Source: an uncultured Spirochaetaceae bacterium (GTDB taxonomy: Bacteria > Spirochaetota > Spirochaetia > Treponematales > Treponemataceae). From it: a stretch of 64,000 nucleotides of DNA. Positions 15,774 to 25,930 of this stretch are shown piece by piece. Position 1 is the stretch's first letter; every line of letters starts with the position of its first letter. The DNA lies in contig CADANN010000021.1 in the NCBI GenBank assembly GCA_902789325.1, forward strand, positions 85,933 to 149,932, written 5' to 3'. The position numbers were made by a program, and so were the translations under genes. The notes beneath the pieces were generated by a model, which did not search any database, was not told where the DNA came from, and saw only the letters and a program-made list of their open reading frames with translations.

Positions 15774-17384
15774 TCAACAAATCCATTCTCTGCCACTATT
15801 TTCGTATCTAAACCAGTCAAAATCTGCAAAAAACTTTCGTTCCTGATAATTTCCGCCCGCTGTAGCAAACATACCAACTACAGTTCCTACAAATCCGCCG
15901 GCTACATCGGTACTCAAAATACTGGCATCAACATTATCGATGAGCACATACAAATTGCGTTCATCAGGACCATATTCAAAGCGCAGTTTCTGATGCTCAG
16001 CAACTACACGCAGAACAATCGGCATAGTTTTACGGCCACCAGTCATAACTTCTTCTGCAATAACCGACTCTTCACCGTTTTCAGTTTTCACAAGCTGAAG
16101 AACAATGATTTTTCCATGAAGCACTGACTGCAAACGGTAATTGTATTTTTCATTCTGATAGCAGATAAGACCTGCTGCATCTTCATTTGTATCAAAATGA
16201 ATGACAACTTTTGCACTTGCTTCAAAACTAAAGCCTGTCTGACGGCGCAAAACCATAGACACATCACCCTCGCCCGAAGTTGACTCGCCGCCATAAATGC
16301 GGAGAACACCAGACTCTTCCTTACAGTTGATATATGCACGGTCACGTTTTCTCAAACTAAGCCAGTATGGACCAAGTTCATCAGAATTAAAATCATCAAT
16401 TGCAGGGAACGAAACAGCATCAGCATCACCTATATCACGCTTAACGACATTACCGCTTATGCTATAAGCATTTTCAATTAAACCAGTTTCCCAGCTTACA
16501 ACAGGCCAACCTTCTTCCCATTTAACAGGAACAAGGAAGGTTTCGCGGCCCATATTACATACACGGTGCCCTGCTTCACCATATGGACGGGAAGCCAGAC
16601 AACACATCCACCATTTACCGTCAGAACAAACTAGATCTGCGTGACCTACATTACGAATGCCGGCAGAACTTCCAAGATGGCGGTGAGTTAGAATTGGGTT
16701 TGCAGGCTTACCGACCCACTCGCCGTCTATAGTTTCGCAGCGGGCAACACACACAGCATGATCTGGACCAGTACCACCTTCTGCATGAATTAAATAGTAC
16801 ATTCCGTTTATTTTGTAGATATGCGGACCTTCAGGCCAGACACAGTTACGGAGTGCACCACGCCAGATTCCTTTTGATTCGCCAAAAAGTTTTCCCTGCT
16901 CAAGATCAATCTTTTGAATCCAGATTTCCCAGTTACCGTTGTACTTTGGGCCCTCTGGTGCAGGACGAGTTCCTATATACCAGGCCGTGCCATCATCATC
17001 AAAAAACAAAGAAGGATCTATTCCTTCTGCACCCTCTATTACGATTGGGTTAGACCAGGGACCTTCCGGGTTATCAGCAGTAACATAAAAGTTTCCGATT
17101 TTATCTACCTGAGTACAAATACAGTAGAACTTGCCCTCGTGAAAACGGATAGTTGGCGCAAAAAGTCCGCGCGAAACACCAGCTCCAGTAAAATCCAGTT
17201 GCTCAGGACGATCAATTACATTACCAATCTGTTCCCAGGTAACAAGATTGCGGCTTCTGAAAATCGGCAGCCCCGGAACATACGAAAAAGAAGAACAAAC
17301 AAGATAGTAATATCCGCCAGCCTCACAAATGGAAGGGTCCGGATAAAAACCAGAAAGAATTGGATTAATAATTCGTGTAGCCAT
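15774..17384 (-). CDS. GH43 beta-xylosidase/alpha-L-arabinofuranosidase
   Basis: A 536-residue enzyme with the five-bladed propeller catalytic triad visible: Asp16 in F-Y-P-D-P-S-I (base), Asp123 in G-I-D-P-S-L-F (pKa modulator) and Glu185 in W-P-E-G-P-H (acid). A C-terminal beta-sandwich of about 200 residues follows, as in intracellular beta-xylosidases. No signal peptide, so it probably trims xylo-oligosaccharides after uptake. A TATGCT box lies 6 nt before the ATG, which could make the mRNA leaderless, but the -35 is poor. It lies upstream of, and on the same strand as, the acetylesterase, with 111 nt between them. Confidence 0.9.
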   Translation of the reverse strand: MATRIINPILSGFYPDPSICEAGGYYYLVCSSFSYVPGLPIFRSRNLVTWEQIGNVIDRPEQLDFTGAGVSRGLFAPTIRFHEGKFYCICTQVDKIGNFYVTADNPEGPWSNPIVIEGAEGIDPSLFFDDDGTAWYIGTRPAPEGPKYNGNWEIWIQKIDLEQGKLFGESKGIWRGALRNCVWPEGPHIYKINGMYYLIHAEGGTGPDHAVCVARCETIDGEWVGKPANPILTHRHLGSSAGIRNVGHADLVCSDGKWWMCCLASRPYGEAGHRVCNMGRETFLVPVKWEEGWPVVSWETGLIENAYSISGNVVKRDIGDADAVSFPAIDDFNSDELGPYWLSLRKRDRAYINCKEESGVLRIYGGESTSGEGDVSMVLRRQTGFSFEASAKVVIHFDTNEDAAGLICYQNEKYNYRLQSVLHGKIIVLQLVKTENGEESVIAEEVMTGGRKTMPIVLRVVAEHQKLRFEYGPDERNLYVLIDNVDASILSTDVAGGFVGTVVGMFATAGGNYQERKFFADFDWFRYENSGREWIC

Positions 17385-17550
17385 AATTCTAGCATACTAT
17401 CTTATGATATTTTTTTATAGAAGAAAAATCTTTTATTCATTGAATAATTCTGTAATATTGGAAATTCTAGCCTCCACCTGCTCTCAAATTAAATAGTAGA
17501 AAAATCCTCTATCCGTGTTACAATAAATAGCCGATAATAATATAGAAGAT

Positions 17551-20500
17551 ATGTATAACTGTCTGCAAAAAATAAAAGCTCATTTCTCACCAAAACTCCT
17601 CGCTTTACTCACTGTCTTTATGCTGATTTGTATGAGCGCGCAGGCAGCGACGTATTATTGGACAGGAAATGCAGGAGATGGAAAGTGGAGTAGTCCGGGG
17701 AACTGGAATACAGAACGTGATGGTAGTGGTGCTGTTCCAAGTTCCTATCCTGAAGGTTCAGATGAGGTTTGCTTTCCTAAGGCTGCAACTGTAAATGTTG
17801 ATGTGTATTCATCGTATAACGAAGGTTCTCCAATTTTATTACTGAGCTCATTACAAATTCCGAATAATAATATTTCGAATGAAGATTTTACAGTAAAACT
17901 TATAAGTGACTATACCATTAATATCTATCCTGGAACTATAGAAGTCTATAGAGCCACAGGGCCAACTGCGGGAGATTCAAAGAGTACTCTCGAACTTGCT
18001 TGTAATATAATTGCATTAGAAATAATTATTCATAGTGGTGTTACTGTAAAAATTGATTCTGGACATACAGCTAATATTACAACCGTTTCTAACATAGGCA
18101 ATAACGAATATCCTGCAAAACTGACTGTTGAAGGACAATTGAATTCTCAAACAATAGCGTTATCAGATAATGCAGATAGAACACTGGAAATAGTTTCTGG
18201 TGGTAGTGTAACAACAGAGAAAATAAACGGAATTAATGACACCGTAACAAATAATGGCAATTTTTCAATTACTGATACAACTCATAGTAATATAAATGTG
18301 CTAAATACAAATGGAACTGGAAAATTGTTTCTAGGTGAAAATGCTACTAACATTTATTATGTCTGGAAAGGTACTGAAAATGAGTTTTGGAGTAATCCAA
18401 ATAACTGGGCAGGAGCTGTTCCTAATTCCAATACTGCAATTATAAGATTTGGAGAACCAATCAATTATACTCCTGTGATACAACAAGGTGAAACCTATGA
18501 AATAAAGTCAATCGATAACTACCGCCACCCATCCATAACCATTAATGGTAAACTTAAAATAAATGATGATTATAATTATGTAGTTGATGTAGAAGAAGAA
18601 TATATAAATATAACCTCGAACCAAAATGGTACATTAGAACTTACAGGAAATCTTTCTATTATGAATAATTTCAATCGTGATGAATTATCCATAGTCTGTA
18701 ATGATTTTCAATCTGATTATAACGTTAAATGTAAAAATCTTACCGTAAATGGGAATGCAAAAATAGGTACAGAAATAACTAGTTATGGCTTTCAGCTTTA
18801 TAAGGGAACAGTCTCTGGAGATCTAAATGATTTAGATCCGACAGATTTATCAAATATTAAATTGATTAGTGAATATAATGCTGATAATGATTCAGACATC
18901 ACAATTGAAGGTGAAATTTCGAAAATTAAAACACTCAACATTGAAAGTTATAAAAATATCGAAATAAAAAATACAATATCAAATGTTGAAAATTTAATAA
19001 TTTATTGTCGAGATGAAAATGCAGCCTCAACCTTTGATGAAGAAGTTACAATCACAAAAAATCTTAGTACAACCGGCGCTACCCTTTTCAAAGAAAATGT
19101 TTATGTAGGTGGAGATGTAGAAGGGCCTTTCACTTCTGAGGCAGGGAAAAAACTTAGTTTCAATGGAGATGGGGATCAAGTTTTTCATACTGTTAATGAT
19201 TTTACATATACAACTATAGAAGAAGATAAAGCTTCGGGCTCACTGACTATAATCGATGGTTTTCCAACTATATCAAATTTTATTATTGAGAATGCAATTG
19301 AAACAAATTTTAAAGATATAACTATTACTAATCTTATAATTGATAATATTGGAGATAGCGCAAAAACATATTTTGATAGTTATGTAACAATTGAAACACT
19401 TACAGATTCTGAGCATTCAGGAAATTTTATATTTAAAGAGAATGCAAATCCTGTCGAAATACAAAATATTTCTACAGATCAAACTCTAAAAACAACAGGT
19501 ACAATAACATTTGAAAATAATTCTAATACAATTTTTGGAACGGCATCACCTTATTCCACATCATTCAATGATGTAAAACATGTTGCAGGAAAGACTGAAA
19601 TTATCGGATACATAGGTGCCACTTCTGTTGAATTTGGTGAAACAAAAATATCACACCGGATTGAAACAGAGGGCGACCAGAATTACACGGGTGCAGTTTC
19701 TATAAATGTAGATGGAATAGAATTAGAATCAAATAATGGTGATATAAGTTTTGGGTCAACAATTGAAGCCGTAACAGATGGAAATATGGGCCTAACCATT
19801 AAAATCTGGACAGATGATAAAAAAATAACATTTGCCGGCCCTATTGGACAAAATGACAAAACTCTTAAATATCTTACTGTAATTGGTCCCTTAGAAATTG
19901 CAAGTGGTTGTAATGCAATAACAACAGATGGAATTCAAGAATATTCCTTCCCAATTACTCTTGATGAAAATGTAATCCTATCTTCAAATTCAACAATCAC
20001 TATTGATTCATCAATAGATTCAAAAACCGATACAGCAAAACTGATTACTTTTGAAGTTCCGACTGATAAGGCTATTACTGTTTCGGGAAAAGTTGGTAAT
20101 ACAAAACCTGTCGCTATGAAATTACAACAGGCTGGCAGCATTTCATTTAACGATACTGTAAATATTACTGAGTTTACAGATTTTGCTGATTCTGGTGACA
20201 TCACCTTCGCAAAAGGTGGAACAATTTCTAACACAAGTGGCACAACTTTCAACACCACTGGAACTGTAAGTTTTGGTACTAACGATACTGACATCATGAT
20301 TTTTGGAACTGCAGCTTCACCTTATTCGGACCTTTCTTCAACAAAAGCTCTCTCCCACACTACAGGTCCAACAGTTCTGAACGGAACTCTTTATGCTTCA
20401 GCTGTAACTTTGGGAAATACAAATGCCGCACCTGCAACTCCCGGCACAATTTCAATTCCAACTGGAATTATCAATTCAAATGGAGTTGTTACTCTTAATG

Positions 20501-22848
20501 GTGAAGTAACCTCTACAAATAGTATTTCAATCACTGCAGATACGCTTGCCTTTAATGCACCTGTAAATGTAAAAAACATCACAATGGATGCCGTTGCAAC
20601 CACTGATCAAAATATCAATGTCACTGGTAACTGGAAAAACAACAAAGAAAAAACAGGAACAACATATGGTTTTACAGCGACTGCTGGTAAAGTGACTCTT
20701 ACTGGAGAATATCCATCTGAAGGAAAAACAGAAGTTGTTCTTAGCGGAGAAAATAAATTTTCTGAACTTATAATTCTAGACTCCGTAAAAATTTCTGACA
20801 GTAATGAAATCTCAACTTTAACTGCAAATGGCGGAACTTCCGGCCTCGGTGGTAAAATAATTACTTTTGCAGATTCAACAACACAAACAATAAATAAACT
20901 TATTTTATCTGGTACTCCAACTCCTGCTTCAACAAATCCATACAATCCACTTATTATTACGTCTGATGGAACATGGAATTTAATCTGTCCAGGAAATAAT
21001 CCTTCATCCCCAACACATACACTTCAATACTTATCTGTAAAAGGTTCAAACTCAACGAATGTTCTTAAAGTAACAAATTGTACTGATGATACAGGAAACT
21101 CAAACTGGATTTTTGTTGGTCAGATATATACCTGGAAAGGTGGTAGTGGATCTACTACTAATGATAAGAAATGGGATCGTGCTGAAAACTGGGAACCCGC
21201 TTCAATTCCTGGATTAGAAGCTATAGTTATTATTCCGCAAGGACAATTAAATTATCCTGTTTTACCAGACGAGGGTGTAAGCATTGGTGATTCAACTACA
21301 GAGTTTGGAACTATAACAATTGAATCCGGTGGTTCGCTGAATTTTAATGGAAAATCACTCAGTGTAAAATCAATTACCAATAACGGAACAGTTCAATTAT
21401 TGGGAACAGAAACCATTAATGGCATCATGAATAATGGTGATGACAATAAAAGTGGCACTGTTGAATATTACGGAAGCGAAGATTCTTTTAATTTTGTCTG
21501 GGATGGAAATACAAATAATTCAGACACCACATCTCCAGGAAAACAATATGGTAACCTTCTTCTAAATCGCCCTGTTACTCAATCAACTTCAGCTGGAGAG
21601 CAACTTATTGTTTCTGGCACTACCACAATTGCAGCAGCATCTGGAACAGTTGATTTGAGTAGTGAAAAAAATATTTTTACACAATCTGTAAAAATTGGAA
21701 CATCTAATACCTCGGCAGCAGACGTTACCTTAAAAGCTGAATCATCAAAAACCATCACAATTACAAATGGAGCTTATGCAAATACTCTTACTGTTGAAAA
21801 TCCTGTAAGTCTGCAGAATATCACAACAAAAGGAGAGCAAATCTATAAAAAGGCAGTAACAGTAACTGGTCCAAGCCTTCTTCATGCTACAGATCAAAAT
21901 AAATCAATTTCATTTAATGGAGCTGTTTCTGGAAACAATTCTCTTTCAGTTCAGGCAACAAATATCAATCTAAATTGTGCTTCGATCACAACAACTAGAG
22001 CACAAACCTATACTGGAGCTGTTGTGATTGAGAAAAATGTTGAACTAATAACATCAAACTCTAATTATGGTAATATCACCTTCTCTTCGACAGCTTCAAC
22101 TGTAAATTCAAAAAATGGAGAAAAATATTCTCTATCTCTTAATATCCCAACAAGCAGAAGAATTTCATTTGAAGGAGAAGTTGGAAAAACACAAACACTT
22201 TCTTTAATAAAAATTAAAAAAGCAGGAAATGTTAGTTTTACTAAAGAAGTAGTTTCTGATGCATTTGAAATAACACAGGCGACCAGCACAACTTTTTATG
22301 ACACCGTCAAAATTGGTACATTCACAGATGATTCAGTAACTCCAGCAGACAATGGAAACATTACCTTCAAAAAAGGTGGAAATATTACAAACACAGAAGG
22401 AACTGTATTCAATACAACAGGAACTGTAACATTTGATATTTCCGAATCAACAGACATAATGACATTCGGAAATATAACTACAACTCCGGCTGTATATGCA
22501 AATCTGACACATGAAACTGGCGCAACAAATATAACAGGTATTTTCAAAGCTGCAGAAATCAATCTTGGATCAAGTTCAAAGCAGACAACAATTTCAAACG
22601 GAACAATTTCAGCCACAAGCATTTCTGCAGGTGCTGTAACAATAAACGGAGCAAACACAACAACAATTACAACAAGTGGAACTCAGTCATATACTGGAGA
22701 CTTCAACTTTAGTGGTAATACAGAATTAACTGCAGGCAACAATATCAGTTTTGGCTCAACAATCAACGGAAATAAAACATTAACTTTAAGTGTACCTCAA
22801 AATACAACAACACCAGATGAACTGGTGACGCTACTCAAACAGATATAA
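17551..22848 (+). CDS. Giant repetitive secreted surface protein, N-terminal portion (frameshifted)
   Basis: The first 1,765 codons of a protein that would be about 4,130 residues. A signal peptide spans residues 1-32 (hydrophobic L-L-A-L-L-T-V-F-M-L-I, cut after A-Q-A). A W-x-x-x-x-N-W module appears three times (near 17656, 18360 and 21128), each starting Y-x-W-x-G. The rest is Asn/Thr/Ser-rich beta-strand repeats like those of beta-helix adhesins. The frame closes at 22846-22848, but the frame two positions later continues the same protein; adding one A at 22818-22820 would restore it. TAATAT (17538-17543) lies 7 nt before the ATG. Likely role: surface adhesion; no catalytic motif seen. 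Confidence 0.8.
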   Translation: MYNCLQKIKAHFSPKLLALLTVFMLICMSAQAATYYWTGNAGDGKWSSPGNWNTERDGSGAVPSSYPEGSDEVCFPKAATVNVDVYSSYNEGSPILLLSSLQIPNNNISNEDFTVKLISDYTINIYPGTIEVYRATGPTAGDSKSTLELACNIIALEIIIHSGVTVKIDSGHTANITTVSNIGNNEYPAKLTVEGQLNSQTIALSDNADRTLEIVSGGSVTTEKINGINDTVTNNGNFSITDTTHSNINVLNTNGTGKLFLGENATNIYYVWKGTENEFWSNPNNWAGAVPNSNTAIIRFGEPINYTPVIQQGETYEIKSIDNYRHPSITINGKLKINDDYNYVVDVEEEYINITSNQNGTLELTGNLSIMNNFNRDELSIVCNDFQSDYNVKCKNLTVNGNAKIGTEITSYGFQLYKGTVSGDLNDLDPTDLSNIKLISEYNADNDSDITIEGEISKIKTLNIESYKNIEIKNTISNVENLIIYCRDENAASTFDEEVTITKNLSTTGATLFKENVYVGGDVEGPFTSEAGKKLSFNGDGDQVFHTVNDFTYTTIEEDKASGSLTIIDGFPTISNFIIENAIETNFKDITITNLIIDNIGDSAKTYFDSYVTIETLTDSEHSGNFIFKENANPVEIQNISTDQTLKTTGTITFENNSNTIFGTASPYSTSFNDVKHVAGKTEIIGYIGATSVEFGETKISHRIETEGDQNYTGAVSINVDGIELESNNGDISFGSTIEAVTDGNMGLTIKIWTDDKKITFAGPIGQNDKTLKYLTVIGPLEIASGCNAITTDGIQEYSFPITLDENVILSSNSTITIDSSIDSKTDTAKLITFEVPTDKAITVSGKVGNTKPVAMKLQQAGSISFNDTVNITEFTDFADSGDITFAKGGTISNTSGTTFNTTGTVSFGTNDTDIMIFGTAASPYSDLSSTKALSHTTGPTVLNGTLYASAVTLGNTNAAPATPGTISIPTGIINSNGVVTLNGEVTSTNSISITADTLAFNAPVNVKNITMDAVATTDQNINVTGNWKNNKEKTGTTYGFTATAGKVTLTGEYPSEGKTEVVLSGENKFSELIILDSVKISDSNEISTLTANGGTSGLGGKIITFADSTTQTINKLILSGTPTPASTNPYNPLIITSDGTWNLICPGNNPSSPTHTLQYLSVKGSNSTNVLKVTNCTDDTGNSNWIFVGQIYTWKGGSGSTTNDKKWDRAENWEPASIPGLEAIVIIPQGQLNYPVLPDEGVSIGDSTTEFGTITIESGGSLNFNGKSLSVKSITNNGTVQLLGTETINGIMNNGDDNKSGTVEYYGSEDSFNFVWDGNTNNSDTTSPGKQYGNLLLNRPVTQSTSAGEQLIVSGTTTIAAASGTVDLSSEKNIFTQSVKIGTSNTSAADVTLKAESSKTITITNGAYANTLTVENPVSLQNITTKGEQIYKKAVTVTGPSLLHATDQNKSISFNGAVSGNNSLSVQATNINLNCASITTTRAQTYTGAVVIEKNVELITSNSNYGNITFSSTASTVNSKNGEKYSLSLNIPTSRRISFEGEVGKTQTLSLIKIKKAGNVSFTKEVVSDAFEITQATSTTFYDTVKIGTFTDDSVTPADNGNITFKKGGNITNTEGTVFNTTGTVTFDISESTDIMTFGNITTTPAVYANLTHETGATNITGIFKAAEINLGSSSKQTTISNGTISATSISAGAVTINGANTTTITTSGTQSYTGDFNFSGNTELTAGNNISFGSTINGNKTLTLSVPQNTTTPDELVTLLKQI

Positions 22849-25800
22849 CAAACCTTCCTTCTTTAGAGATTAAAAAAGCAGGAAACGTTACCTTCAATGA
22901 TGGCGTAACTACTAACGGCTTCGTAATTACACAAGCAGATAATGTTAAATTCAAGGAAACAGTTAAATCTTCAACCTTTAATATCACACTGGCAACAAGT
23001 ACGTCTTTTGATAAAGCTGTAGCGATTGGTAATTTTTCAGATGAGACAAGCCATACCGGAACTATCATATTCTCTGAAGGCGGAACTATTAATGACTCGG
23101 TAACCTTCAACACACCTAATGAAGTATCAATCACAGGCACTATGAGCATTGGTTCTTCAACTGCTTTCGCAGACTTTACTCATAATGCAGCTTCTGGTGA
23201 TTCAATAACAACTATAGCCGGTACCCTCAATGCAGCTAACCTTACACTTAAGAATCTTGTTATAAATGGTACTACTAACATTACAACTACAGGCACTCAG
23301 ACATACAATGGAATAATTAACGGATCCATTGTAAATACAGATATTTTAAATCTCAACTCTAATTCTAATCAAATTACCTTTGGCGGAGATATCGGTCAAA
23401 CCCAGCTCAGATTAATAATACTCTAATCTTTACAGCAGATGCTTTAACTTTTAAGACCAGTTTGAAAAGTACGACAAATCCGGCCTCTACACTAACTGTT
23501 TCAAATTGTACTGATTTCACTAATCCAGCAGCAGCATCAACAGTTTCAGACATTAACTTTATCTTTACAGGTACTTCTGGTAAAACAACAAACTTTATCC
23601 CAGGTGCCTCTGAATATGGAAACATCACGAATGATACAATTAAACTTGATTTCGGAGATAATGCCTTCAATCAAAACCAGAATGCTTCATTTACAGTAAA
23701 CTCTGGAACTGTAAAAATCGGGACAGGCGGATTTAATGGCGGCAATCTTATTGTAAATAACGGAACTTTTGAACAAACTGGAGAAGCTATTGATTCTGTT
23801 TATAGCCTTGAACTAACGGATGGTAGTCTTATTTGGGATGCGAGTGCAGTTGGTGGCTCTCTAACTATTAATGGCACTGTAACAGAGGGGCCAGATCGCC
23901 ATATCAACTACAACAAAAAGAATGTTCAAATAGCAGAAGATAATACAATTAGAGGTGTCTTCTGGAACCTCACAATTGCCGATGGAATAACTATAACAAA
24001 TGGTGGCTCAATAAGAATTCGAAAGAATTTTGTTATTAATGGAACCTATAAACACAATAATAATGAAACAATTCTTGGTCTTGATATGACTACAACTCCA
24101 GCGGCTAATGATTCGACAGAAGATGGAATTGTTTCTAACATTAATTCGACAAAAAGCAATCTTGGAAAAGTATTTATTAATAAGGGTGCTTCGCATTCCC
24201 AGACTATAGCATCAGATTCTGCAGATACAATTCTGCAGTTTACAGACCTTGTAATTTCAAGTGGTACAATTACAATTCCTAATGAAAAAACAATTCAAAC
24301 AGAAAACCTGAATAATGTTGCAAGCAGTATAATCTCAAATGCTGGTACAATTTCTATAACAAAAAATTTCACAGACTCAGGTTCATACTCTGGCGATGGT
24401 CTCGTAGAATTTACAGGAAGTGCTGAGCAGATATTTACTTCTGGCTTAAGCACTTATAAAAACATCAAAAACACTTCTGCAAACCCGCTTAAGATAAATG
24501 GTGACCTCAAGGCAGAAAACGTGATAATTGCCTCTGGTAAAACTACAACCTACAACGGAACCACTGAAGTAACTAGTCTGACAATTTCGTCTGCGGCAGA
24601 GACTACATTTGAAGATAGTGTAAACATAACAAACTTTTTTGATTCGGAGTATGCCGGAAATATTAATTTAAAAAACAGTGGTATCATAGCTACTGCAACA
24701 GAGTTCCATACAACTGGTGTTGTTACAATCGGTGATAATGAAGAAGATCTAATGACTTTTGGAAATGCTTCTGCAAAAGAGGATTTCATACATACAGCTG
24801 GATCAACAATCATTACCGGTAAGTTAAACGCTAAGGATATTACTTTAGGTGATACAGTAAACGCCGTTACAAAAATAATAACAGGAACGGTTAATGCAGA
24901 AAGTCTTACAACAGGCACACTCGAAGCCGAAGGCTCAATCACAACAACAGACCTTCAGGAATATAATGGAACTGTAAATCTTACTAATGAACTTTCTCTC
25001 AAATCTGATAACAACACTATTACTTTTGATTCGACAATTACCGGAGCAAAAGTTTTATCAGCTGATTCAAAAAATGGTACAAGTTTTGGTGGAGATGTGG
25101 GAACTCAAACTGAACCTCTAACCTCTCTCTCAGTAACCGGTCCTGCAACAATCGGCTGTTCAAATATTTATACATCTGGTATTCAAAGTTTCAGTGGGGC
25201 GGTTAATCTCACCACTACCCCACACACCTTGACTGCTAGAACAATCACTTTCGATGTAAACTCGTCAATTGATGGCTGTGCTGACCTTGCTATGGTTACT
25301 ACCGAAGGCACAAGTTTTGACGCAACAGTTGGTCACACATCACCACTTGCTTCTCTTGAGATTAGTGGGCTTACAGCTGTAAACTGCGATGAAATTACAA
25401 CCAATGGAAATCAGCATTATAAAAACGCCGTTGTTTTTGATTCTGATTCACATCTCACTTCTACTTCAGGAAATCTCAGTTTTGATTCTACTGTAGACGG
25501 AAATCAACTTATTACCCTCAAGGTTCGGGCTGATGCTTCTAACACAATTACTTTTGCAGACACTGTTGGTGCTTTCGCAATTCCTTCTCTTACTATTGAA
25601 CAGGGTGGCCACATAAGCTTTGCGAAAACTGTAAATGTAAATAATTTCATCATCACAAAAGCAGATAATACGGTATTTTCAGAAACAGTAAATATCTCTA
25701 CCTTTACTGATAATAATAACGCCGGCAATATAACTTTTAATAATGGCGGAACTATTTCTGATACAACTGGTACCGCATTCCTCACGACAGGTCTTGTGAC

Positions 25801-25930
25801 TCTTGGTGATGCCGAAACCGATACTATGAACTTCGGAACTGACGAACAAATCGCAGATCTTATTCACATAGACGGCGACACCAGCATAACTGGTAAACTT
25901 AATGCAGCCACTATTACTCTCGCAGAAACC
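19396..25930 (+). repeat. Six-copy protein repeat in the giant surface protein
   Basis: A unit of roughly 70-90 residues recurs at about 19396, 20170, 22320, 23029, 24633 and 25700. Each copy runs x-F-x-D-x-x-x-x-G-x-I-x-F then a K/N-x-G-G-x-I stretch, F-x-T-T-G-x-V-T-x-G, a D-x-M-x-F-G turn, x-H-x-x-G-x-T-x-I-x-G and a final L-N-A-x-x-I-T-L strand. Copies are diverged at the DNA level, so they are old rather than recent duplications. Confidence 0.7.
22821..23426 (+). pseudogene. Giant surface protein, middle fragment (second frame)
   Basis: About 200 codons in the frame offset from the first part. It continues the same repeat pattern (T-G-D-A-T-Q-T-D-I-T-N-L then the N-F-S-D-E-T-S-H-T-G-T-I-I-F copy) without a plausible start of its own; the ATG at 23142 is internal. 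It ends at 23426 because of a second one-base loss, most simply in the A-run of GGTCAAACCC (about 23397-23403). Confidence 0.7.

Noticed and set aside
19935..22658. Several long minus-strand open frames inside the giant gene
   Set aside because: They mirror the Asn/Thr-rich coding strand; no start signals or family matches.
23142..23426. Small gene of 94 codons
   Set aside because: It is an internal part of the middle fragment of the giant protein, in the same repeat pattern, with no start signal.
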